Source: Xestospongia muta (taxonomy: Eukaryota > Porifera > Demospongiae > Haplosclerida > Petrosiidae). Taken from it: 64,000 nucleotides of DNA. The stretch lies in the NCBI GenBank assembly GCA_963693285.1, contig OY848917.1, positions 20,193,745-20,257,744 of the forward strand, in the 5' to 3' direction. Both the position numbers and the translations under genes were made by a program. Below, piece by piece: positions 38,701-46,546 of the stretch (position 1 is the stretch's first letter; each line of letters begins with the position of its first letter). The notes beneath the pieces were generated by a model. That model had not been told where the DNA came from and ran no database searches. It saw nothing but the letters and a program-made list of their open reading frames with translations.

Positions 38701-39611
38701 AGCGTTCTTTGGAAACATCCTTCAGTACAAATATAAATCGATATATTATCTATTAGTAGCAGTTTTTTCATTGCTTTGAGATGTTTCCTGAATGCGTTAC
38801 TTCGCTTCAAGCCCATGTACAATCTTGAAATACTTTTCAGTACTATTCTAACGATTGCTTCAACCAATGACCTTCTGTCTTGCTGATCCGTATTCCTCTA
38901 AGATGGTATACAACATACTAAAAAATCTCCACATTAAGTTTTTTTAGTTTTCGAGAAACGGTACTTGACCTTTGCAGCCTGAAAATTCTTTTGCGCGAGT
39001 TTTAAGCCTTCGTTTTATTTGACGATATTCTTGATACAACCGTTGTAAAGTCCACACATTTTTCTATTCGTTGCTAAACGTTGGTAGCTGCTAACGCTTT
39101 GCTTGCCAAGTTATAGAAGTTGAAAAAACAGGCAGTGCAGACACACACACACACACACACTGACAGACTACAGTAACCTCGCTTTGAGCCCATGCGCAGC
39201 GAGGTTAATTATAGTGTATGAGGCAAGTGATCCTTGACTGTAACAATAATGACTCAACAACCTTATGTTGTATCAAGTTGTTGTTTCAGAAGAGCACTAA
39301 TTTTAACATGTTATTTCTTTATTCATAGTCGCCCTCATATAAAGAAAAACAAAGAGAAATCAACATATCGGAAGTGTTGGGAGTGGTTCCATCGCCTATG
39401 GGGATTTTCTACTATTGTTTTAGGACTGACACAAGTTACTCTTGGTGTGTTCCTAATTGTTCCACCGTTAGGTGTTTGGGTAGTATGGATACTTACACTT
39501 GCCAGCTGGGTTATCGCATTTATCATACACGAGATTGCTAAGTGTACTTGTGCTTGCGTTAAGAAGAAAGATATTGGAAATGAATTTGAGCTTAAGACAA
39601 GACATCCTTAA
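35763..39611 (+). CDS. Kelch-repeat / cytochrome b561 membrane protein
   Basis: Seven exons: 35763-36454, 36507-36696, 36748-36822, 37078-37178, 37403-37616, 37704-37843 and 39329-39611. They total 1695 nt (564 residues), all in frame. A signal peptide (MAIVGAILLVIFIPSVFS) is followed by kelch repeats over residues 20-350 (GPEKREGAALAF, GRRYSYFG, GERYGGHFGAVYG, PGRRYAHNMV). A C-terminal six-helix cytochrome b561 region follows. Four conserved histidines sit where the two hemes bind: AHLHGLFMI, IVHITIQ, HPHAIIGI and WFHRLWGF. The family moves electrons from cytosolic ascorbate or similar donors across a membrane, often to ferric iron. Metazoan b561 proteins with extracellular domains usually carry DOMON; a kelch ectodomain is unusual. 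Intron 6 contains a TTAA-type transposon. Substrate is unknown. Confidence 0.88.
37296..37332 (+). pseudogene. Decoy copy of the exon-5 start in intron 4
   Basis: GCATAGTGATTCTCATCTTA followed by AATGATTTACGAG repeats the start of exon 5 of the kelch/b561 gene (CATAGCGATTCCCATCTAAA then TGATTTATGGAG, 37398-37432). One extra T breaks the frame (HSHLK against DSHLND), so this looks like a short tandem duplication of the acceptor region that has decayed. Confidence 0.6.
38343..39208. mobile_element. TTAA-ended non-autonomous element, copy 2
   Basis: Starts TTAACCTCACTGTGGTG and ends GCGCAGCGAGGTTAA; similar along its length to 27146-28106, with a shorter (AC)n tract at 39141-39160. It lies in intron 6 of the kelch/b561 gene. 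No transposase. As in the other copy, AAAATGCACTAAAGTGC precedes the left TTAA. Confidence 0.75.
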
Positions 39612-41931
39612 CTTTGAAACTTAATCATATTTTACATTGAGTCATATGTTTTTGCTATACATTCAATAGATACTGAAGCTCTTTATCTTTTTTGGTTTTT
39701 ATTGCAAATAATTTTTACTATTAGAGTCCATTCTTTTACTAATTAATATTGTTGTTATGTATGGACACAACTATTACAAGATGTTGGATTGGTAAGACTG
39801 GTCAAAAATGTACTTAAATGTTATTAGCTGGAATGATTATGAGTTTGAGACTGAGGTCCAGTAATTTGTATTGATCGTTTATTATCACAATGTATTGGTT
39901 CTCAACAAACATAGAATGTTTCTGATATCTGGCTAAACAAAGGAGGACTTGTTTGGAAGCCAAATAAAGATGTCATCATAGCTATTTGGTAATTCCCATT
40001 TCTGTAGCTATATTAATAAAGTTGATATTTTTATCAGTCAGAAGGTCTATGCTGAGACCTTCAAGGAATCTATGGCCACTCTCTTGTCCAATATAAGAAC
40101 AAGATACATTTTGTGATATATGATCATCAGCAATTTGTATATTTACACTCATTGTGTCATACCATTCTAAATCTCAAAATTTCATTATCTAATACACTCA
40201 CTACCCAGACTGGATTTCCAGATATTATGATAATTTACATATATCCTCTTAGATGTGGACCAGCTGTTATATTCTGGTGTATGTGGTTTGAAGGTAAACA
40301 TAGCTGTTTCAAAGATATACCTTGTGTAGTCAGATGTTTCTGAAACATTCCAAAATCACTTGCTACTTGGCATCAAAAAGATATGTGTTACAGGATTTAG
40401 GGCTTCCTCTCCAAACCAGTTGATAAATGGAACAAATATCGGCCCTTGTAAGTTGTATATATAGATGTACATTAATTGTGATAATTATATCATGTACATT
40501 AATTGTGATTAATAAATTTTCTTTATCAGCTAAATTAATACATTTGAATGACTTGCCTTGTATTCAAGCTTTCTTGATGACAAATTGTACAGGTATGTAC
40601 TGTTTCAAAAATTTAATTATAATAAATGTATCCTAGATGCATATAACATATTCCATAATGAGATTAGTACCCCAGAATTTTGAATAGAGAGTTGATGATG
40701 TGTAGTAGCTTTTTTAAAATTGTTTTATTATAAAATGTCATACTTTTTAGCATAAAAATTAATTTATTACACACTATATGTGATTTAATGAGATATTTGT
40801 CTACAAATAAAGTTTATTTGATACAAGAAATAGTGTCCAAAACAACTCATTATAGAATCATAATTTAAATAGTAAAACGACACAGAATATTTCAGAAAAG
40901 GAGAAGTACAGAAATATGAAAAAAAGTAGAACATGTGATTAGATCAAAGTGTGTAATTAAGAAGTACTATGTAAACTGTCAAGTAATTTAGTCTCTCCAG
41001 GGGAATTCCCAATATAGTTGCTATGACTTTGTGTATTACTCAAGAAATTATTTTTTGGATGGCTATTATTGGACTTTAAGATGAACTTCATAAACGCCAT
41101 CAGGAATTGTCACTTTATTGAATGTATTACAAATATTTTGTCCTCAAACAATACTTTCTATTGTTTTTAGTGACTTTCTTTAATAATGAAATCAAACATA
41201 TACATTATGCATTTTAAAATGCTTTTTGACTTATTTTTACCAGTTTGAGCTCTAAAGTGGATACAATTATGTTATTTCTTAAAAATTGATTTTAAAATAG
41301 TGCATCTTGGGGTTGAAATTATGGGAACTAATTATAAAAGAAATGTTGTTCTTGATGTTGGTACTACTTCAATTTGGCCTACTACAGAACAAAGATGTTG
41401 ATTGTATTCTATTTGTTTATCATCAGCTTTTAACTCTATGTTTTGTATCACATTTACATGCCTTTGAAGTAGAAGCTGACATTAACAATGAACTATTAAA
41501 TTTGTTGTTGAACCAGACATCAATTGGTTGATCATAAACCATCATCTCTTTACACACACCACTCTGTCTCACGATATCGTATTTACAAGCACACCATCAA
41601 CATGCATAGCATGATCTGTTTGTAGCATGTTGTATATTTTTATGTACACTGCTGTTTTTACAGTGTATATAATGAAAACACAATGTGAAGTATTGAATAT
41701 ATATTATATGTGAAGACAAGTACATTACAATGTCTCCGTTTGGTGATATTTACCCTCTCTCCCTTATTTGAGTAAAAATTGAAAGTAAGAATAATTCTGT
41801 TTTGACTACTAACGTCTTGTGTAATATAAAGTTAGAATCAGTAATGACAATACTATTCAAAACAATATTATAACTTTACTTTCATTTAGATCAAATAATT
41901 ATGGTATATACATCCTGTTTACAGGCCTGGG
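39612..41931. other. Intergenic; one weak kelch-like remnant
   Basis: AT-rich. A plus-strand open frame from about 40062 begins QGIYGHSLVQYKNKIHFVIY, which has the look of a kelch strand (YGHSxVxYxxKIYVFGG), but the similarity stops there. It could be another decayed piece of the neighbouring kelch gene. Nothing else recognised. Confidence 0.3.
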
Positions 41932-42855
41932 GTCAATTACATTGCAATGTAATCTATTACTATTACTTCAAAAGTTTTCTATTACTACTACTATTGCTAT
42001 TACAGGCTGAATTTATAGTAATATATTACTATTACTTTTACTTTGAAGTCTATTACTATTACTATTACTATTACTTCACGACAGGATTAAGATTTTGTAA
42101 TTTGTATTTAAGAAATTAAATCAAGCAGTTGTAACATCACTAACATGTCCATTGCATTTATGGCATTAGTTTTTGAAATACAGAGTCACTCAGGCACTAG
42201 CGTATTTAGACCCGGGTAGGCACGGGCATTGCCCGGGTAAAACAATCTGCTCATAAGAAAAATTGCAATTTAGCTTAACCAACCGCACCCACTTGTAATG
42301 ACAATAATTATAATAATAAACACTAATAACTATTAATAATATCGATTAATTTATGAATAATTAATGAGCCCTGGTATGTTGTGAGCTCTAGATACGCCTA
42401 TGCACTCAGGGAGCACCTGTCAAGGTGGAAAATCTTACCCGCTATACTGAACAGCCGCTCTACAGGGGCTGATGATGCTGAAATAGATAGGTAACACTCA
42501 GCTAGCTTTGAAATAAGGGGAAAGTTGGATTGATGTAACTTAAATACTGCCTTTGTCACTATGTGCTATGGTTTGAAGCTTGAAGTTGGTATAAGTTGTT
42601 TCTTTGTGCTATTATTGCCTACTAAGCAACAAATGTATGTTACTATACCTTGATAACTGATCAGAGAGTGACACATGCTAAATTGCAATTACACAACACA
42701 GGACTAAACAGTAATGTAATAGATTTGTAATATGAAATTACATATTACTTTCCCTTCTATTACTATTACTATTACACAACTATTTTCAAACATATATTAC
42801 TATTACTATTACATGAAAAAATGTAGTGGTTACTATTACTATTACCCCAGACCTG
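41932..42855 (-). mobile_element. hAT transposon relic
   Basis: Ends match as inverted repeats: CAGGCCTGGGGT at 41932 and, reverse complement, CAGGTCTGGGGT at 42855. Minus strand 42403-42530 encodes the hAT C-terminal dimerisation motif: LAECYLSISASSAPVERLF then SIAGKIFHLDRCSL. This is the signature of the family's transposase. The remainder of the transposase is missing. Much of the element is simple TATTAC repeats near both ends (42050-42090, 42760-42845). A second, smaller element is inserted at 42195-42402, right after the end of the coding motif. I could not find a clean 8-bp target duplication outside the ends. Confidence 0.75.
42195..42402. mobile_element. 208-bp hAT-type MITE nested in a hAT relic
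   Basis: An exact 8-bp target duplication CACTCAGG lies at 42187-42194 and 42403-42410. Termini are CACTAGCGTATTTAGA (left) and CATAGGCGTATCTAGA (right, reverse complement). The duplication matches the host relic's coding sequence, so insertion came after the host element. No coding capacity. Confidence 0.9.
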
Positions 42856-43173
42856 ATACTGTATAACCATATATAGTAACAATACTGGTTAAATCAACCA
42901 ATCAGATCCATTATATTCGTTTGTTTTTAAAAACAAAAAGGGTTTTTTTAAGTGTGGAAATTTAGTTGCTAGGGATACAAAACAATATTCATAATCATAA
43001 TTAAGGAAAAAGTTTATAACAATATTTAGCAATAAAAGTTAGCAATCTAAAAATTCTTTAGGTTTCTTACATAACATGGTCTTGTTGAATGCTGGTTTAA
43101 TAAAGTTCATAACATTTAAAATGGCAATTTAAGAGTACAACTAAAGTTAATATGCACAATGGCTGAGTACAGT
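42856..43173. other. Region 3' of the secreted cysteine-rich gene
   Basis: AT-rich sequence between the hAT relic and the stop of the minus-strand gene. It probably holds the 3' untranslated region; the sequence homologous to the tail-coding part of the paralogue at 58399 begins around 43173. Confidence 0.4.
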
Positions 43174-43833
43174 CTACAATACTGATTCGCATTGGTTGAC
43201 GACGTTAACACCACAGGAACTGACATCTCCAATATATGGTAACGTACAGCATTCCATGTTTGTGTTGAAGCTTGAAACGTATTCTTTGCATATAGAGCTG
43301 GCACTAGCACAATTGACCCCAGAACTAGTGAATGGACAAGATTCTACTAGTTGATTGACAAAGTGTATGTTGGTAGAGTAGCGACGTAGGTATAAAACCT
43401 CACAAAAATCATTGCCTTGTTTTCCACAGATTCCTCGCTGGACAAGATTTGTCAAATGGTTTTTTAAATCATCTGAAATATCCAGACAGCGATAATATTT
43501 TAAGATTGGATTAACACATCTAGCGACACAAACCTGGCTGTATCCATTATTGAGTGTTGTAAAATCATTTGCAGTAAGTCTCCTGGGATTATTTTTGATT
43601 ATATTTGTAATATTACCCACTAGTAGAGAAGCATTGCACTCCGTTGGGTAATCGATCAAAATTTTATAACACAACTGCTGATTTTGTAGTAATTCTCTTT
43701 TAACACGTGGGTGCACAATCGTCTGGTGGACCAATTCAGCTGGATTTCGGGTAGAGACCTTGGCGTTAACAAGCTCACCTGAAAAAACAACCACTAAAGT
43801 TAGGACGAAGAAATGGTGGAAAGGTTTTGCCAT
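43174..43833 (-). CDS. Secreted cysteine-rich protein, tail-less paralogue
   Basis: Single-exon frame of 219 residues. It has a signal peptide (FFVLTLVVVFSGELVNA), a possible dibasic site (VKRELLQ) and at least a dozen cysteines, in motifs such as YPTECNAS, QVCVARCVNPILKYYRCLD, GICGKQGNDFCEVLYLRRY and NMECCTLPYIGDVSSC. It is a close paralogue of 58399-59130, with the same cysteine spacing. I do not recognise the family; it looks lineage-specific and extracellular. Unlike its paralogue it stops right after NQCESVL. A deletion of about ten bases relative to the other gene removes the frame for the C-terminal hydrophobic tail, so the product is predicted to be soluble rather than membrane-anchored. 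Promoter side carries two CACGTG boxes. Confidence 0.8.
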   Translation of the reverse strand: MAKPFHHFFVLTLVVVFSGELVNAKVSTRNPAELVHQTIVHPRVKRELLQNQQLCYKILIDYPTECNASLLVGNITNIIKNNPRRLTANDFTTLNNGYSQVCVARCVNPILKYYRCLDISDDLKNHLTNLVQRGICGKQGNDFCEVLYLRRYSTNIHFVNQLVESCPFTSSGVNCASASSICKEYVSSFNTNMECCTLPYIGDVSSCGVNVVNQCESVL

Positions 43834-44108
43834 GATATTCCGACAGTATACTTTGATCTTTCTGGCCCTGGGTATAAAGAAGCAATTAACAATGTAGTGA
43901 CGAGTGACACGTTTAACACGTGATCGATCACACGATAGGATTTATCACGTGAGGTTTGTTCAGAAAAATAATGCTACGACTCATCTACTGGGTCGTTAAT
44001 TGGAATTTTCAAATACGCGAAAGTACGCAGAAGAATTGGAATTGTAATGTCCGTCCTCGGCTTCCGTAGTTTAGAATATTGTTTCTACACACCAACAACA
44101 GTTACAGA
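43834..44108. other. Upstream region of the tail-less cysteine-rich gene
   Basis: GC-richer than its surroundings. It contains two CACGTG E-boxes (separate entry) and an ACACGTTTAACACGTG repeat. It is bounded on the right by a MITE. Confidence 0.45.
43917..43951 (-). promoter_or_regulatory. Paired CACGTG E-boxes
   Basis: CACGTG occurs at 43917-43922 and 43946-43951, about 85-115 bp upstream of the start codon of the minus-strand gene at 43833. Close pairing is typical of bHLH (Myc/USF/MITF-type) binding regions. Which factor acts is unknown. Confidence 0.45.
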
Positions 44109-44356
44109 GGCAGAGACACCACTCAAAAAGTGGGGGGGCTCAGTCAAAAAAATTATATGTAGAATTAATTAATTAGTGTAAATTGAAATTGCAGCTGCTA
44201 GAGGGTTCACACAATGCAACATTTTTACACTATACTGACTATCACTCACCCACATATATATAGCCAAATTACTTTCTTTGCAAAGTGGGGGGGCCATGCC
44301 CTCCCCAATTTGTAAAGTAGGGGGGCTCAAGCCCCTGCCCCCCCAGTATCTCTGCC
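44109..44356. mobile_element. 248-bp MITE with GGCAGAGA termini
   Basis: Left end GGCAGAGACACCACTC and right end (reverse complement) GGCAGAGATACTGGGGGG form inverted repeats. Inside both ends are G-runs followed by GGGGGGCTCA or its complement, which repeat in the interior (44284-44345). No clear target duplication was seen and no coding capacity. It lies 68 bp before a start codon. Confidence 0.7.
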
Positions 44357-44424
44357 AATGAGTTAGACCACTTCCTAGTGAAGTCTACAGCCATATACCA
44401 GTTCTTCTTTGTTGATGTATTACA

Positions 44425-45453
44425 ATGTTTTCTCTCTGGTTATTTAAATTTCTTGTTCTCTTAATAGCCTGTTCTGTTGAAGGATCCTCTTATTGTATGG
44501 CTGACTGTCATGATAACAGTCATCAACTTTCACTATATTTGAAAATTTGCTGTCATCCCTCCAACAGAGGAAAGTCACTTAAAATACAAGATGAAATGGC
44601 TCATAAAAGCTATATCTTATGTCCATCAGTACTGCCAACTTCATGTCCAGCATTCAATACTTCATGTAGTCAATTACATGAGGTATACCCTACTGCTCCC
44701 TCAGGTTATTATAATATTTTATTATTTAATGGCAGTCAGATTGAAGTGTACTGTGATATGGAGGGTACTCACTGTGATGGAAATGGGGGCTGGACAAGAG
44801 TAGCATTTGTTAACATGAGTGAGACTGGTTCATCGTGTCCACCAGGACTAGTACAATATGATAACATCTTTAAGACTAGCTTATGTTGGATTTATAATGG
44901 AACGTATTATCATGGTTGTAACTCTACTCTCTTCTCTACTAATGGTCTCAACTATACCAAGGTATGTGGTCAAGTGAGAGGATACCAGTATGGATATCCA
45001 TTTGCTTTTTATTATTACATTTACAACAATACTTGTTTTGATCCTTAAATAAACACATATGGAGTAACTCTTACCTACAGTAACAATCCTCATAAACATA
45101 TTTGGACTTATGCTGGAGGTTGGAATGAAGCAACAAAAGATTAATCAACATGTCCCTGTAATAATGGCAGTCAATATATGAACTATATATTCGTTGGTAA
45201 TGATTACTACTGTGAATCAGGAAGTTATGATTATGATGACTGGGTCTTATTTCCCAATGATCCTCTCTGGGATGGTCAGGATTGTCCTGGACGTAAGGCT
45301 ACCTGTTGTATTTCTCCTAAAATGCCATGGTTTGTGAAGAAACTTAATGAGACAGTTGCTTATGATATTGAGTTGAGTACATGTGGTTACAATGATCGTC
45401 AGATTTTTATGCAGGGTACTCCTCTTGACCTTGTAGAATGCTATATCAAATAA
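44425..45453 (+). pseudogene. Fibrinogen-like secreted glycoprotein interrupted by two TAA codons
   Basis: One frame of 343 codons opens with a signal peptide (FLVLLIACSVEGSS). It shows the start of a fibrinogen-like domain (SGYYNILLFNGSQIEVYCDM, then GGWTRVAFVNMS) and a cysteine-rich C-terminal half (FVGNDYYCESG, DPLWDGQDC, TCCISPKMPWFVK, DIELSTCG). It has many NxS/T sites. The frame is broken only by TAA at 45046-45048 and TAA at 45142-45144, in regions otherwise conserved in register on both sides. Both stops fall where a tyrosine codon (TAT/TAC) would be plausible. This is either a young pseudogene, a gene with short unrecognised introns removing the stops, or an assembly error. The likely original role is extracellular recognition or lectin-like binding. 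Confidence 0.7.
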
Positions 45454-45485
45454 TGTTCCCTGCCTGCCACACACACACATGTACA

Positions 45486-45523
<38 letters not shown>

Positions 45524-45730
45524 ACACTACACACACATCAACACACTTTAACATGCATGTACTATGCTGAACTACAAAAACAATAAGTTCAATATTTATA
45601 GTGTTTACTATTTTTTAATTTTTTGTCCTGTTACAGGGATAATGTAACTGTCACCCCTACTAGATCTTGTTTGTATTCTTTATATGAGAGCTGACATAAG
45701 CCATCCCTACGTTTATTCCATTTTTGGAGA
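45454..45730. repeat. (AC)n microsatellite and flank
   Basis: An alternating CA tract lies at about 45488-45520, with shorter CA runs on both sides (45468-45540). The remainder to 45730 is AT-rich without recognised features. Confidence 0.7.
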
Positions 45731-45965
45731 GAAATGTGACCTGGTTTGCACAAAGGGATCACTTCTGTCAAAACATTTGTGACCTGATTTGTGAAAAAAA
45801 CAACTGTTAAAACATCAAAAAAACAGTTTTGTATACATACAGTTGCTACTATTCTATGTGTATACAAAACTGTTTTTGATGTTTTAACAGTGGTCCCTTT
45901 TCACAAATCAGGTTACGAATATTTTGACAGAAGTGGTCCCTTTTTGTGAATCAGGTCACAAATGT
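45731..45965. repeat. Long inverted repeat (about 110-bp arms)
   Basis: The left arm from about 45731 (AATGTGACCTGGTTTG...) pairs with the right arm ending at about 45965 (...CAGGTCACAAATG), with a centre near 45848. Matched blocks include ACTGTTAAAACATCAAAAA and ACAGTTTTGTATACA. Each arm itself contains two copies of a GTGACCTGATTTGTG-type unit. The element has no coding capacity and looks like a foldback or MITE-type insertion. Confidence 0.8.
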
Positions 45966-46546
45966 TTTATCCACACATTAGGTTCAGTATATATGTTTAT
46001 ATATTTTGTATAATAGTAATACACAGAACTTTATTACATGTAAACATCATACATATTGTGAATCCTTCAATTTTGAAGTGGTTGCAAAAAATTCAACTGA
46101 TATTTGACCCTTTCATGACTAATCCTTGTTGGTACTTGTCAGGGGTGGTTTGTTGGGGCTGTGAATAAGTGGTTATGTTAACTTTGAAATTTCATTTGCT
46201 CTTTCCTTTCAATGCATATTAAACCAACAACAACCCTGTTGTATATTAGCTAGAGAGAAATGCAGAAGTCCGGGTCTGTGGTTGAAATGAGGCACCCTAA
46301 ACCCTAACTCTGCATGGACATGTCTAAACCTAAAATGTGTGTGGATGGTGCTCACTATTGATTGTACAAACGGCGGTAATTAAGAGTCTAGCTATGAATA
46401 TGTTTAAGCATACTAAGCTAGGGCTAGCCATGGATTAGGTATAAATGCGGGCGTGCCATTCGTCTACATTCTGGAAAAGTAAACTCGCCCAGATTTATAG
46501 ACTGTGTGTGATACGTTTACCAAATTTCTTTTCTTTACATATACAG
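45966..46546. other. Upstream region of the caspase-fold gene
   Basis: AT-rich, with an ACCCTAAACCCTAAC run near 46286. A pyrimidine-rich acceptor (TTCTTTACATATACAG) abuts the ATG at 46547, implying a 5' untranslated exon somewhere to the left. Confidence 0.45.

Noticed and set aside
38607..38867. 86-codon minus-strand open frame inside the TTAA element
   Set aside because: The other copy of the element has stops and shifts in the same place, and the translation resembles no transposase, so it is a chance frame.
42050..42090. TATTAC repeats taken as a low-complexity coding segment (YYYYYY)
   Set aside because: They belong to the simple-repeat ends of the hAT relic and occur on both sides of it.
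45247..45534. 95-codon minus-strand frame containing VCVCVCVC
   Set aside because: It is only translation of the (AC)n microsatellite and the antisense of the fibrinogen-like frame.
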